Made by a program: the position numbers and the translations under genes. A model generated the notes under the pieces. It was not told the origin of the DNA and ran no database searches. It saw only the letters and a list, made by a program, of their open reading frames with translations. Below, in pieces: positions 8,839-20,712 of a stretch of 64,000 nt of DNA (the stretch's first letter is position 1; every line of letters starts with the position of its first letter). The stretch is from Corynebacterium guangdongense. Lineage in GTDB: Bacteria > Actinomycetota > Actinomycetes > Mycobacteriales > Mycobacteriaceae. The DNA lies in contig NZ_CP047654.1 in assembly GCF_030408915.1 (NCBI RefSeq), forward strand, positions 186,001-250,000. Reading direction: 5' to 3'.

Positions 8839-8908
8839 CCGCCACGTTCCCCGGCCCCTTTCCTTGAACGGTCTCGCCATTACGGGGTACTCGGTTCAGG
8901 GAACGCCG

Positions 8909-8941
8909 GAAAACACCACAGGACCCCGGCCTGGACCGGGG
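8909..8941 (-). terminator. Terminator of leuA
   Basis: Stem CCCCGG / CCGGGG (8924-8929 with 8936-8941), loop of 6, followed on the minus strand by GTGTTTT. Confidence 0.6.
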
Positions 8942-8963
8942 CCCCGCACCGTCCAGGTCCGGA

Positions 8964-10802
<1,839 letters not shown>

Positions 10803-10837
10803 TCATCGGTTCTGCCCGTTCAAGGTTAGGGCATTAA

Positions 10838-10902
10838 CTCAGGTCCACGGCCGGCGACGCAAAGTCCGCGACGGGGTGCCGGCCGTGTGAACTATGCCTG
10901 AG
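10838..10902 (-). promoter_or_regulatory. leuA leader hairpin (attenuator candidate)
   Basis: A perfect 10-bp inverted repeat, cacggccggc / gccggccgtg (10846-10855 with 10878-10887 on the plus strand), is extended by a second 6-bp stem, ctcagg / cctgag (10838-10843 with 10897-10902). The outer arm begins inside the last codons of the leader peptide, so a ribosome stalled on the Leu codons or finishing the peptide would change the fold. There is no T-tract after the stem, so intrinsic termination is not obvious; Rho or translational control is possible. Confidence 0.6.
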
Positions 10903-10945
10903 CCCCGCCGCGTGTAAGAAGGAGGTTCCCGAACGCGTGCAGCAT
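10892..10945 (-). CDS. leuL: leuA leader peptide, 17 residues
   Basis: Short reading frame MLHAFGNLLLTRGGAQA ending TAG, 107 nt upstream of leuA. Four of 17 codons are Leu; three are consecutive (CTC CTT CTT), two of them the CTT codon that should be rare in this GC-rich genome. It is leaderless: TAAGGT (10958-10953) ends 7 nt before the ATG, with TCGACA 18 nt further upstream as a -35. A leucine-rich leader peptide before leuA is established in C. glutamicum. Role: sensing charged tRNA-Leu by ribosome stalling. Confidence 0.82.
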   Translation of the reverse strand: MLHAFGNLLLTRGGAQA

Positions 10946-10992
10946 GTGAGCAACCTTACCCAAGTCACCCCAGGCTTGTCGACGCGCGCAAC

Positions 10993-11862
10993 TCAGGGGG
11001 TGGCGGTGATTTTCCGGGAGGGCTGCGACAACTGCCAGGTGGCCGCAAACATCGCGGCCACCGACGTGGCCAGGACCGTCCAGCCGAGGAGGCTGTCGAC
11101 CTGGAATCTTTCCCCGAGCACGACGTAGCCCAGGGTGAAGGCCACGATGGGTTCGCCGATGGTCATGGCCGGCAGCGACTGCTCCAGTGGCCCCGCGTGG
11201 AAGGAGTACTGCTGCACGGCGGTGCCGACGGTCGCCCCGAGAATGAGGCCGTAGGTCTCCCAGCTGGTGATGACGCCCAGGGCCCCCTCGGAGGTCGCGA
11301 TGTCCACGAAGGCCTTCGACAGAACCGCGACGTATCCGAACAGCGCGCCGGTGACCAGGCCGAGGACCAGTGCTTTTCGACGTGAGGGCTGGGTGCCGGC
11401 GAACCAGGCCATGACGACCAGGACGGCCCCGCCGATGACGATGGAGCCGATCCACCGGAACAGGGAGGCGCCCTCGGTGCCGGCGGTGGGGCGCCCCACC
11501 AGCAGCAGCAGGGTCACCGCGGACGAGAGGATGATCGCCCACATGATTTCGAATCGGCTCAGGGCGCGGTTCTGCATCCGGGCGGCCAGCAGCATCGTGA
11601 ACATGAGTGAGAGTACGAGGACCGGCTGGACGATGAGCAGGGCGCCGAAGGACAGGGCCACGATCTGCAGGGCGTAGCCGAGGAGCGCCGTCGTCAGGCC
11701 GGCCCACCACAGAGGGTTGCGGGCCGCCGCCATCAGCGGGGAGCCGTCGATGGTCCCGTCGAGCGGCGCGGCTTTGACGATGCGGTGCCGCACGACTGTT
11801 CCCCAGGCAATGGTCAGCGCGGAGGCGAGCGCGAAGGCGATTGCGAGGAGAGAGTTCGTCAC
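10993..11862 (-). CDS. DMT (EamA-like) superfamily membrane transporter
   Basis: 289-residue integral membrane protein with about ten hydrophobic segments beginning immediately at the N terminus ([19 protein letters not shown]) and ending [11 protein letters not shown], the 5+5 layout of drug/metabolite transporters. The substrate cannot be told. Its position between leuA and lysC suggests amino-acid or metabolite export, but that is inference only. Start GTG 11862 is leaderless: TAAGGT (11874-11869) ends 6 nt upstream. It diverges from lysC and is followed at 10958 by the leuL promoter on the same strand. Confidence 0.8.
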   Translation of the reverse strand: MTNSLLAIAFALASALTIAWGTVVRHRIVKAAPLDGTIDGSPLMAAARNPLWWAGLTTALLGYALQIVALSFGALLIVQPVLVLSLMFTMLLAARMQNRALSRFEIMWAIILSSAVTLLLLVGRPTAGTEGASLFRWIGSIVIGGAVLVVMAWFAGTQPSRRKALVLGLVTGALFGYVAVLSKAFVDIATSEGALGVITSWETYGLILGATVGTAVQQYSFHAGPLEQSLPAMTIGEPIVAFTLGYVVLGERFQVDSLLGWTVLATSVAAMFAATWQLSQPSRKITATP

Positions 11863-11969
11863 GGCAATACCTTAACCCCCGGATCCTCGTGCAGAGGATG
11901 TCGGACCCGGGCGGTACGATGGTCGAGGAAACGATTGACCATCGCCAACTTACGAAAGGTGGGCCCAGC

Positions 11970-13228
11970 GTGGCTCTGATCGTACAAAAGTACGGAGGCT
12001 CTTCCCTTGAGAGTGCGGAGCGTATCCGCGCAGTGGCCGAGAGGATCGTCGCGACCAAGAAAGCCGGCAACGACGTCGTTGTCGTGTGCTCGGCCATGGG
12101 CGACACCACCGATGAACTGCTCGACCTGGCCCAGCAGGTCAACCCTGTCCCGCCGGCACGCGAGATGGACATGCTCCTGACCGCAGGTGAGCGCATCTCC
12201 AACGCCCTGGTCGCCATGGCCATCGAGTCCTTCGGCGCCAAGGCACAGTCCTTCACCGGCTCCCAGGCCGGCGTCCTGACCACCGAGCGCCACGGCAACG
12301 CCCGCATCATCGACGTCACCCCGGGCCGCATCCGTGACGCGCTGGACGAGGGCAACATCTGTATCGTCGCCGGTTTCCAGGGAGTCAACAAGACCACCCG
12401 CGACGTCACCACCCTGGGCCGCGGAGGCTCCGACACCACCGCCGTGGCCCTGGCGGCGGCGCTCGACGCCGACGTCTGCGAGATCTACTCCGACGTCGAC
12501 GGCGTGTACACCGCCGACCCCCGCATCGTTCCGGACGCCCAGAAGCTGGAGAAGCTCTCCTTCGAGGAGATGCTCGAGCTGGCGGCGTCGGGAAGCAAGA
12601 TTCTGGTCCTGCGCAGCGTCGAGTACGCCCGCGCTTTCAACGTGCCCCTGCGGGTACGCTCGTCTTACAGCAACGACACCGGTACCCTCGTGTCCGGATC
12701 AATGGAGGATATCCCCGTGGAAGAAGCAGTCCTGTCCGGCGTAGCCACCGACAAGTCCGAGGCGAAGGTCACCCTCAACGGCGTCAAGGACGCGCCGGGC
12801 GAGGCGGCCAAGATCTTCCGTGCGCTCGCCGACGCCGAACTCAACATCGACATGGTTGTCCAGAACGTCTCCTCTGTCGTCGACGGCACCACCGACATCA
12901 CCTTCACCGTCCCGCGCGCCGACGGCCCGCGCGCGGTCGAGCTGCTGGAGAAGCTCCGTGACGGCGCCGAGGGCACCGCGGTGCTCTACGACGACCAGAT
13001 CGGCAAGGTTTCCCTGGTCGGCGCCGGCATGAAGTCCCATCCGGGCGTCACCGCCGAGTTCGCCGAGGCGCTTCGCGACGCGAACATCAACATCGAGATG
13101 ATCACCACCTCCGAGATCCGCATCACCGCGGTCGTCCGCGAGAAGGACCTCGACGATGCCACCCGCGCCATCCACGCGAAGTTCCAGCTCGGTGGCGACG
13201 AGGCCGCCACCGTCTACGCGGGCACCGG

Positions 13229-13235
<7 letters not shown>
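11970..13235 (+). CDS. lysC: Aspartate kinase, alpha subunit
   Basis: Phosphorylates aspartate, the entry to lysine, threonine, methionine and diaminopimelate. The length (421 aa) equals C. glutamicum LysC. The kinase domain starts [15 protein letters not shown], with the phosphate loop [16 protein letters not shown] (~150-165), and the C-terminal half has two ACT domains. Positions equivalent to the known feedback-release sites Ala279, Ser301, Thr308 and Thr311 carry the wild-type residues, so concerted Lys+Thr inhibition is expected. Start GTG 11970 has AAAGGTGG upstream; TACGAT (11915-11920) is a likely -10. The gene contains an in-frame internal start for the beta subunit. It forms an operon with asd. 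Confidence 0.97.
12717..13235 (+). CDS. lysC: Aspartate kinase beta subunit (internal in-frame start in lysC)
   Basis: In C. glutamicum the regulatory beta subunit is made from a start inside lysC. The same site exists here: GGAGG (12704-12708) followed after 8 nt by GTG 12717, in frame with lysC, giving a 172-residue ACT-ACT protein beginning [17 protein letters not shown]. The enzyme is expected to be alpha2beta2. The presence of a good Shine-Dalgarno inside the kinase gene is the direct sequence evidence. Confidence 0.75.
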
Positions 13236-14315
<1,080 letters not shown>

Positions 14316-14331
14316 TTCGCTCATGAGCAAT

Positions 14332-14367
14332 CCCCTCGGCGGTCGACCGCCGAGGGGAGCCGTGTTT
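14332..14367 (+). terminator. Terminator of lysC-asd
   Basis: Perfect 12-bp stem cccctcggcggt / accgccgagggg (14332-14343, 14346-14357) with a 2-nt loop, then GTGTTTT. Confidence 0.9.
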
Positions 14368-14390
14368 TCCGGGGTGGTTGACGTCGCGGG

Positions 14391-14900
14391 CTAGGGTTTC
14401 CGGGTGCGCTCCTCCCGGAGGCGGTGCTCCTCACTGGGAGTATGCGGCAGGAAGGACAGGGCCACCATTGTGGCGCCCAGGCCCAGGTGCAGCCAGTTGT
14501 TGGCCTCGCTGAGCGGAACAAAGTTGGCCGCGGAATCAAAATCCACGAACAGCCCGTAAAGCCACAGGGCGAGGTAGAGGATTCCGCCCCACCGCAGGAA
14601 GTTGCGGGCGCCGGAAAGGGAGCGGAACAGTGCCAGGCCGACGGCACCGAAAAGCAGGTGGACCGCATTGTGCAGAACAGAGACGTGGAAGACTCCGAGC
14701 AGCATGGCCTGACTGTCGTGGCCAAACCACCGCAGAGAGTCGTAGCTGGTCGTGAGCCCCGGGATGAATCCCGCGACGCCCACCAACAGGAAGGCGACGG
14801 CGTACACCAGGGCGATGATCTGAACGGGGGAGAACCGGGCGGTGGTGTCGGGCACGGGGTCGGTGCCGGTTCGGGCGTGGGGTCGGTTGGCGGTTGTCAT
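14391..14900 (-). CDS. DUF4383 membrane protein
   Basis: 169-residue protein with four hydrophobic segments: one after a hydrophilic N terminus (IIALVYAVAFLLVGVAGFIPG), then HNAVHLLFGAVGLALF, the ILYLALWLYGLF stretch, and LHLGLGATMVALSFL. The pattern and the GHDSQAMLLGVFHVSVLHNAVHL-type segment fit DUF4383, a family of unknown function common in actinobacteria. Start ATG 14900 is chosen over an upstream ATG at 14969 that would add an Arg-rich tail unlike the family. Convergent with asd. Confidence 0.7.
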   Translation of the reverse strand: MTTANRPHARTGTDPVPDTTARFSPVQIIALVYAVAFLLVGVAGFIPGLTTSYDSLRWFGHDSQAMLLGVFHVSVLHNAVHLLFGAVGLALFRSLSGARNFLRWGGILYLALWLYGLFVDFDSAANFVPLSEANNWLHLGLGATMVALSFLPHTPSEEHRLREERTRKP

Positions 14901-15104
14901 TGCTCTCAGCTTTCTTCTCGGACGATCGGGGAATCGACGCGGGTAGAGTGCGAGCCGGCAAAGAGGCACACGCTGTGCAGGAGGGAGGGCGACGGAAACA
15001 TGGACGTGCGCCTGCGTAGGATCGCTGCCTCCACCTCAAAGGCTAGCCAGTCAGGACAGGGCCATCAACGGCCTTTACGGCTTTGTTAGGTCGCGGAATC
15101 CGCC
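14901..15104. other. 204-base gap without a gene
   Basis: Presumably holds the promoter of the DUF4383 gene. No tRNA, repeat or convincing terminator was seen. Confidence 0.4.
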
Positions 15105-16442
15105 TCAGGAGGCTCCGGGCGTCTGGTCCTCGTCCGGAGTGACAGGGTCGATGTGCTCCACGTAGACGACCGAGCCCTGCGGATCCTCCCGGTCCCAGTC
15201 GAGGGTCTCGTCGGCCTCGAGCTCGTCGTGGATCACGTCCTCCAGTTGCTCGGTCAGCTTCTGGTCGGTGATGTTGGATTCGGCGGTCAGTCTGGCGAGT
15301 TCGCGCTGATTGCGCTTGGAGAAGCGCAGGCGGGGATCCATCCGGCGTCGGGTCAGGTCCATGGCGCGGACGCGGCGTCGCCCCTCGGCCCGCAGCTTGG
15401 AGCCGCCGCGCAGCCAGGCGGCGGCGAGGACGACGATCATGAGGATGCCCAGGTAACCCAAGGCCGGGTAGACGTAGGAGACCAGGTTCTCGAACCCGAA
15501 GAATGACAGGACAAAGCCGACGAGGCAGGCGGTGATGAAGACGGCGGGGTAGCGCTCCCGGTGGTTGCGGGTCAGGCGCTTGCCGAGGGCGTAGAACATG
15601 CCGATGGCGGTGTTGTAGATCATGCCGAAGACGATGAAAGTCATGGCGAGGCCGAGCCAGGGGTGAATGTCGTTGATCAGCTCGAGCACCGGCAAGGCCG
15701 CGCCGCTGACGGTCTCCACCTGAAGGAAGAGCGCGAGGACGAGCAGGAGCAGCATGACCAGGAAGAACATCCCGCCGAGCAGGCCGCCCAGGCCGGCGGC
15801 GCGGGTGTCGATGAAGTTTCCGCCGATGACGATCGCCATGGACACTGCGGTCATCACGCACAGGCCGACGTAATTGAGGGCGGACATCCACCAGTTCGGC
15901 AGGGTGGTCTGGACGTCCTGGGCGGCGAGGTTGAGCTCCGCCCAGTTGTACTCGGAGGTGGCCAGCGTCCAGATCGTCACGAAGAGGATGAACACGATGA
16001 CGAACGGGGTGATGGTGCCGATGACCATCGTCACCTTGTTCACGTCCATCAGGCCGGTCACGATCACCAGGGCCAGCATGATCAGTGCGCCGACCCAGGT
16101 GGGCCAGCCGAACTGCTGGTTGAGGTTGGACCCGCCGCCGGCGAACATGACGAAACCGATGGCGAAGAGTGTCACGATGGTCGCGGTATCGAGGATCCGC
16201 GCGACCACGCGGTGGGAGAGGCGGGAGAGGACCGCGGTGTGTTCCTTGGCCTGGAAGTAGCTGCCGAACTGGAGGATGGCGATGCCGGAGATCATCATGA
16301 GCGCCGAGGCGAGGACGGCGCCGAGGACGCCCCAGGTGCCGAAGGCCACGAAGAACTGCAGCGCTTCCTGGCCTGATGCGAATCCGGCTCCGACGATGAC
16401 GCCGGTGAAGGCCATCGCGATACCTAGGGCCTGTCTGAGCAT
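15105..16442 (-). CDS. YkvI-like APC-fold membrane transporter
   Basis: 445-residue polytopic membrane protein. The first helix carries the broken-helix signature GVIVGAGFASGQEALQFF found in the YkvI/BCAA-transporter-like families, followed by about ten further hydrophobic segments. From ~350 there is a charged cytosolic tail (RRRVRAMDLTRRR... to an acidic C terminus) of about 95 residues, longer than the usual family end. The substrate is not known. The start ATG 16442 has AGGAGG 12 nt upstream. It lies behind sigC on the same strand, but the 206-base gap contains a structured leader. Confidence 0.75.
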   Translation of the reverse strand: MLRQALGIAMAFTGVIVGAGFASGQEALQFFVAFGTWGVLGAVLASALMMISGIAILQFGSYFQAKEHTAVLSRLSHRVVARILDTATIVTLFAIGFVMFAGGGSNLNQQFGWPTWVGALIMLALVIVTGLMDVNKVTMVIGTITPFVIVFILFVTIWTLATSEYNWAELNLAAQDVQTTLPNWWMSALNYVGLCVMTAVSMAIVIGGNFIDTRAAGLGGLLGGMFFLVMLLLLVLALFLQVETVSGAALPVLELINDIHPWLGLAMTFIVFGMIYNTAIGMFYALGKRLTRNHRERYPAVFITACLVGFVLSFFGFENLVSYVYPALGYLGILMIVVLAAAWLRGGSKLRAEGRRRVRAMDLTRRRMDPRLRFSKRNQRELARLTAESNITDQKLTEQLEDVIHDELEADETLDWDREDPQGSVVYVEHIDPVTPDEDQTPGAS

Positions 16443-16513
16443 GGGGTGGTTCGCCTCCTGGTCTTTACGTGAATATGGGCGGTGTCCGGCCCACATCTTT
16501 CCCACCAGTTAAA

Positions 16514-16579
16514 GGACGCGGGGTGACTATCGCTAATGGATTGCGGCTCGCACATGTCGCGGGAGAGTAGTCCGCGTCC
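16514..16579 (-). promoter_or_regulatory. Structured leader upstream of the YkvI-like gene
   Basis: An 8-bp stem, ggacgcgg / ccgcgtcc (16514-16521 with 16572-16579), is continued by a 4-bp stem, acta / tagt (16526-16529 with 16568-16571), across a 4-nt bulge, closing a 38-nt interior with its own small hairpin. It lies 72 nt before the transporter start codon on the transcribed strand. It could be a ligand-sensing leader or the 3' end of sigC. It matches no riboswitch class that I recognise. Confidence 0.35.
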
Positions 16580-16648
16580 GGAAAAGCCGAGGTGGCCAAA
16601 AGGAATGCCCAACACATAACAAAGTGGTCACAAATCGCCTGTCGGGTC

Positions 16649-17224
16649 CTACCGGCCGGGGGACTGGTCCTCCGTGGCGTCGATTATTTCCTTGCGGGCG
16701 CGGGCGACACGGGAGCGGATTGTGCCCACGCGCACGCCGGCGATGCGGGCGGCCTCCTCGTAGGTGTACCCGAGGATTTGCGTGAGGATCAGGGCTTCGC
16801 GACGTTCGGACGGCAGGGCGTCGATAAGCGCGCGGGCGTCCATCCAGTCGGCCCAGGCGGCGGGGTCCGCGCCGGCGACGGTGGTTTCGGAGGCCGCATC
16901 ATCGTATTCGGTGACGGATTTCCGGGGCCGGGCGCGTTCATGGCGGATATTGTCCACCCAGACGCGGCGGGCCAGGGAAAGGAGCCAGGTGCGGGCGGAG
17001 GAGCGGGCCGCGAAGCGGGGCAGCGCGCTCATGACGCGCAGGTAGGTCTCCTGCGTGAGATCGTCGGCGAGCTCCCTGCCCGCCAGGTGGGCCAGGAGCC
17101 GCCAGACGTCGTCCTGGGTGGCCCTGATGAACTCCGTCAGCGCCGCGCGGTCGCCTCGGCCGGCGCGCAACGCAAGGTCGGTGACGCGCTCGTCGTCACG
17201 GCCTGTTGCGGGGGAGTTGCTCAC
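16649..17224 (-). CDS. sigC: ECF RNA polymerase sigma factor SigC
   Basis: 191-residue group 4 sigma factor. Region 2 is seen as ELADDLTQETYLRVMSALPRF with the region 2.4 WVDNIRHERAR helix, and region 4 as LPSERREALILTQILGYTYEEAARIAGVRVGTIRSRVARAR. In C. glutamicum the factor at this place, next to katA, controls cytochrome bd and related genes when the aa3 oxidase branch is impaired. No anti-sigma gene is adjacent. The GTG at 17224 is chosen because TAACCT (17238-17233) ends 8 nt upstream (leaderless). Divergent from katA. Confidence 0.9.
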   Translation of the reverse strand: MSNSPATGRDDERVTDLALRAGRGDRAALTEFIRATQDDVWRLLAHLAGRELADDLTQETYLRVMSALPRFAARSSARTWLLSLARRVWVDNIRHERARPRKSVTEYDDAASETTVAGADPAAWADWMDARALIDALPSERREALILTQILGYTYEEAARIAGVRVGTIRSRVARARKEIIDATEDQSPGR

Positions 17225-17373
17225 AAAAGTACAGGTTAGCAGGAGCAAATGCGCTGGCAGACGGAATGCAGGGGTGGCCAGAAATCACTAACGTTGACGT
17301 TGCACGTCGGGATGGCCGAAGGTAGGCTATCAAACGACGACAATCCATAAGTTTGATGCAAGGAGAGATAGTC

Positions 17374-18960
17374 ATGGCCAACGTCGATGACGTCCTGAAC
17401 AAGGGGCAGCTGAACCCTGAGAAGCAGAACACCACCCGCCACAACGGCGCGCCGGTTGCTTCCGAGAACCATTCCATCACCGCCGGCAAGCAGGGCGCGG
17501 TCATTCTCAATGACATCCACCTGATCGAGAAGCTGGCCCACTTCAACCGTGAGATGGTCCCGGACCGCATCCCGCATGCCAAGGGCAACGGTGCCTTCGG
17601 TGAGCTGCACGTCACCGAGGACGTCTCGCAGTACACCAAGGCCAAGCTCTTCCAGCCGGGCACCACCACGCCGATGGCCATCCGCTTCTCCACCGTCGCC
17701 GGCGAGTCCGGTTCCCCGGACACCTGGCGCGACGTCCACGGCTTCGCCATGCGCTTCTACACCGAGGACGGCAACTACGACATCGTCGGCAACAACACCC
17801 CGATCTTCTTCGTGCGTGACGCCGTGAAGTTCGCGGACTTCATCCACTCCCAGAAGCGTCTGCCGGACTCCGGCCTGCGTTCCGCCGACATGCAGTGGGA
17901 CTTCTGGACCCGCACCCCGGAGAGCGCCCACCAGGTCACCTACCTCATGGGTTCCCGCGGCACCCCGCGCACCCAGCGTGAGATGAACGGCTACGGCTCC
18001 CACACCTTCCAGTGGACCAACGAGTCCGGCGAGGCCTTCTGGGTCAAGTACCACTTCATCTCCCAGCAGGGCGTCGTCAACTTCACCGCCGACGAGGCGG
18101 AGGAGATGGCCGGCAAGAACGCCGACTGGCACCGCGAGGATCTCTTCGAGTCCATCGAGAAGGGCGACTTCCCGAAGTGGGACGTCTACGTCCAGGTCAT
18201 GCCGGTCGCTGAGGCGGAGAACTACCGCTTCAACCCCTTCGACCTGACCAAGACCTGGTCCAAGAAGGATTACCCGCGCATCAAGGTCGGCCACTTCGAG
18301 CTGAACCGTAACCCGGTCAACTTCTTCGCCCAGATCGAGCAGATCGCCCTGGATCCGTCCAACCTGGTTCCGGGCATCGGCTTCTCCCCGGACAAGATGC
18401 TGCAGGGCCGTATCTTCGCCTATTCCGACCAGCAGCGTTACCGTATCGGGCCGAACTACCGTCAGCTGCCGGTCAACCAGCCGATCAACGGTGACGTCAA
18501 CTCCTACTCCCAGAACGGCCAGATGAACTACCTGTTCAACCCGGCTGACCGTCCGGTCTACAACCCGAACAAGTACGGCTGGGGCGCCGGCTACCTGGAC
18601 GACGGCGAGACCTCGAACCACGGCGACACCTTCGGCGCGGCCAACGACTACGGCATCGCCGACGACGCCATCCACGGCGCCGACACCCACGGTTCCGAGC
18701 CGACCCGCGGTCACTACGTGAAGCATGAGGAGGACGGCGACTTCGTTCAGCCGGGCATCCTCTACCGCGAGGTCTACAACGACGCCGAGAAGGAGGAGCT
18801 CGCCCAGAACATCGCCGGTGCGATGAACGGCGTCTCCCCCGAGGTCGAGGAGCGTTGCTACTGGTACTGGGGCCAGGTCGACGAGAACCTGGGTAAGCGC
18901 GTCAAGGAGATCTTCACCTCCGCCGCGACGGACCCGAACGCCCAGGCCAAGGGCCTCTAG
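17374..18960 (+). CDS. katA: Catalase (heme, small-subunit type)
   Basis: Disproportionates hydrogen peroxide in the cytoplasm. The 528-residue protein carries the clade 3 catalase signatures: the distal-site [20 protein letters not shown] stretch, [15 protein letters not shown], and the proximal heme-ligand region [21 protein letters not shown] with the Tyr ligand. AAGGAGAG (17360-17367) fixes the ATG at 17374; an in-frame ATG 21 nt upstream lies before this site. It diverges from sigC and ends in a strong hairpin. Codon use is highly biased (CTC/CTG, ACC, GGC), typical of an abundant protein. Confidence 0.97.
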   Translation: MANVDDVLNKGQLNPEKQNTTRHNGAPVASENHSITAGKQGAVILNDIHLIEKLAHFNREMVPDRIPHAKGNGAFGELHVTEDVSQYTKAKLFQPGTTTPMAIRFSTVAGESGSPDTWRDVHGFAMRFYTEDGNYDIVGNNTPIFFVRDAVKFADFIHSQKRLPDSGLRSADMQWDFWTRTPESAHQVTYLMGSRGTPRTQREMNGYGSHTFQWTNESGEAFWVKYHFISQQGVVNFTADEAEEMAGKNADWHREDLFESIEKGDFPKWDVYVQVMPVAEAENYRFNPFDLTKTWSKKDYPRIKVGHFELNRNPVNFFAQIEQIALDPSNLVPGIGFSPDKMLQGRIFAYSDQQRYRIGPNYRQLPVNQPINGDVNSYSQNGQMNYLFNPADRPVYNPNKYGWGAGYLDDGETSNHGDTFGAANDYGIADDAIHGADTHGSEPTRGHYVKHEEDGDFVQPGILYREVYNDAEKEELAQNIAGAMNGVSPEVEERCYWYWGQVDENLGKRVKEIFTSAATDPNAQAKGL

Positions 18961-18983
18961 TCAGATCACTTAGCTGTCGCCTC

Positions 18984-19018
18984 AGGCGGCCACCGCACCT
19001 GGCGTGCGGTGGCCGCCT
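18984..19018 (+). terminator. Terminator hairpin after katA
   Basis: Perfect 14-bp stem aggcggccaccgca / tgcggtggccgcct with a 7-nt loop, 23 nt after the katA stop; the following T-content is weak. Confidence 0.75.
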
Positions 19019-19136
19019 CTGTGCTTCCTGGGGAGGTTAGTACCGGCGGGGCCCTCCTTGGCCGTGCGCCGGTCCGGCGTTGCGGGCAGCTCTCGCCCAG
19101 CTACCTGCCAATGCGGGCGCGAGGGTGGCGCCGGTC

Positions 19137-19154
19137 AGGGACCGTCCCTACCCT
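19137..19154 (+). promoter_or_regulatory. Palindrome overlapping the osmC-family promoter
   Basis: AGGGAC-c-GTCCCT (19137-19149) is a perfect 13-bp palindrome that abuts a TACCCT -10 candidate (19149-19154), 39 nt before the peroxidase start. It is well placed to be an operator; the binding protein is unknown. Confidence 0.4.
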
Positions 19155-19192
19155 GGGTGGCAGACCGACCCGAGAATATAAGGAGCACAGCA

Positions 19193-19597
19193 ATGGCAGA
19201 GAAGAAGTACACCCAGTCCGCCACCTCCACCGGCGGCGGCCGCGAGGGCCACGTCAAGGGCGACGGCGGCATCGACATGGAGCTGACCGCCAAGGGCACC
19301 AACCCGGAGGCGCTGCTGGCCGCCGCGTGGGCCGGCTGCTACAACGGCGCGCTGCAGGCGATGATGAAGAACCGCGGAATCGACGTCGCGAAGCATCAGC
19401 CGGAGGCCACCGCCCACGTCTCCTTCTACTCCCTCGACGACGGCGGTCTTCAGCTCGGCGCGAACATGGTCGTGAAGTTCGAGAACCAGGACGGGATCGA
19501 GGACCTCCAGGGACTGCTGGATGAGGCCCACGCGTTCTGTCCCGTGTCCAAACTGTTCCGCGGCGACCACGTGGAGCTGACCGTCTCCCCGGCCTAA
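19193..19597 (+). CDS. OsmC/Ohr family organic hydroperoxide peroxidase
   Basis: 134-residue thiol peroxidase. Both family cysteines are present: the peroxidatic one in LLAAAWAGCYNGALQAM (~50) and the resolving one in HAFCPVSKLF (~115), with GGGREGHVKGDGGIDMEL at the N terminus. It reduces organic hydroperoxides in characterised members. AAGGAG (19180-19185) fixes the ATG at 19193. It follows katA in the same direction but behind a terminator and with its own promoter, so the two form an oxidative-stress neighbourhood rather than an operon. Confidence 0.92.
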   Translation: MAEKKYTQSATSTGGGREGHVKGDGGIDMELTAKGTNPEALLAAAWAGCYNGALQAMMKNRGIDVAKHQPEATAHVSFYSLDDGGLQLGANMVVKFENQDGIEDLQGLLDEAHAFCPVSKLFRGDHVELTVSPA

Positions 19598-19604
19598 CTG
19601 ACGA

Positions 19605-19641
19605 AAAAGAGGGTGTCCGCGCGATGCGGACACCCTCTTTT
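19605..19641. terminator. Strong bidirectional terminator
   Basis: Perfect 16-bp stem aaaagagggtgtccgc / gcggacaccctctttt with a 5-nt loop between the convergent osmC-family and M23 genes. The A/T ends give a U-tract in both directions. Confidence 0.95.
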
Positions 19642-19648
19642 CTGGCCT

Positions 19649-20485
19649 TTAGAGGTAGATGCCGTGGTTGGCGAGCCAGGACTGCGGATCGACCGGGCCG
19701 GCGCCGCCCGGGTGAATCTCGAAGTGCAGGTGGGAACCGGTAGAGAAGCCCTCGCTGCCCATGCCGGCGATGTTCTGGCCCGCGGAGACGCGCTCGCCCA
19801 CGCCGACGTTGAGGGAGACCATGTGGCCGTAGACGGAGATGGAACCGTCGTCGTGCTGGATGCGGATCCAGTTGCCGTAGCCGGAGGCCGGGCCGGAGTT
19901 GATGACGGTGCCGTCCATGACGGCGAGGATCGGGGTGCCGACGGCGTTGGCGATGTCGATGCCGTTGTGCATGGAGCCCCAGCGAGGGCCGAAACCTGAG
20001 GTGAAGGTTCCCTCGGCCGGCTTGACGACGGACGCGCCGGAGACGACCTGGGTGGAGCTGGCGGCGGTGAAAGCCTGGGCTGCGGCGGCCTGCTCGGGGG
20101 CGGCGGCTTCGGCCTGGGCGGCAGCCTCAGCTGCGGCCTGTTCGGCGGCGCGGGTCTCCTCGACGGCGGTGACCGCCTTCTGCAGCTGTGCGTCGAGGTT
20201 CGGGACCGGCTTGTACTCGGCGAGTGCGAGCACCTGCGGGGCCAGCTCCTCGGCGGCGGTGGCGAGGGAGACCGAGTTGTTCGTCATCTCGTACTCGACG
20301 GCAGCCGCCTCCGGGGCGGGTGCGGTGGTGTCCTGTGCGATGGTGGCGGCGGCGGCGCCACCCATGCCGGCGGTCGACGCTGCGCCGGCCGCGACGGCGA
20401 CGAGCGCCAGTCGACCCTTCGGGGTCTGGGTGGTGACAACCTTGCGGCGGGAACCGTGGGCCTGTCGCTGTGCCTTCGTGAGCAT
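19649..20485 (-). CDS. Secreted M23 (LytM) peptidoglycan endopeptidase
   Basis: 278-residue cell-wall hydrolase. After a basic N terminus there is a hydrophobic export segment (GRLALVAVAAGAASTAGMGGAAAA, ~30-55), an Ala/Glu-rich coiled stretch (~90-140), and a C-terminal LytM domain (~175-275) with the zinc and catalytic motifs MHNGIDIAN, YGHM and GSHLHFEIH. Family members cut peptide cross-links of peptidoglycan. Start ATG 20485 has AAGAGGAA at good spacing; an upstream in-frame ATG would add 33 residues before the signal sequence. A bidirectional terminator closes the gene. Confidence 0.9.
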   Translation of the reverse strand: MLTKAQRQAHGSRRKVVTTQTPKGRLALVAVAAGAASTAGMGGAAAATIAQDTTAPAPEAAAVEYEMTNNSVSLATAAEELAPQVLALAEYKPVPNLDAQLQKAVTAVEETRAAEQAAAEAAAQAEAAAPEQAAAAQAFTAASSTQVVSGASVVKPAEGTFTSGFGPRWGSMHNGIDIANAVGTPILAVMDGTVINSGPASGYGNWIRIQHDDGSISVYGHMVSLNVGVGERVSAGQNIAGMGSEGFSTGSHLHFEIHPGGAGPVDPQSWLANHGIYL

Positions 20486-20645
20486 TCTTATTCCTCTTAA
20501 CGCTTGGAATTGTTTCGCCACTGGGCCGGCGTTCCGGCTACTTTCTCGTGACCAATCTGTTATTTTCTCCACGAACGATAACAATTAAGTCTCGATTGGG
20601 CAAGGTCAACGCCGAAACTATTTCCGAAAACGTCGTTAAGCAGGC

Positions 20646-20676
20646 AAAATCCCACATTCCGGAGACGGAATGTGGG
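20646..20676 (-). terminator. Terminator of the mrp operon
   Basis: 11-bp stem cccacattccg / cggaatgtggg (20651-20661, 20666-20676), 4-nt loop, followed on the minus strand by ATTTTG; 37 nt after the mrpG stop. Confidence 0.85.
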
Positions 20677-20712
20677 CTTTATCGACAGCCGACGGACGCG
20701 TTTTATCACACC

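Noticed and set aside
14332..14367. Long perfect hairpin after asd as a mobile-element end
   Set aside because: It is a simple intrinsic terminator with a T-tract and no flanking duplication.
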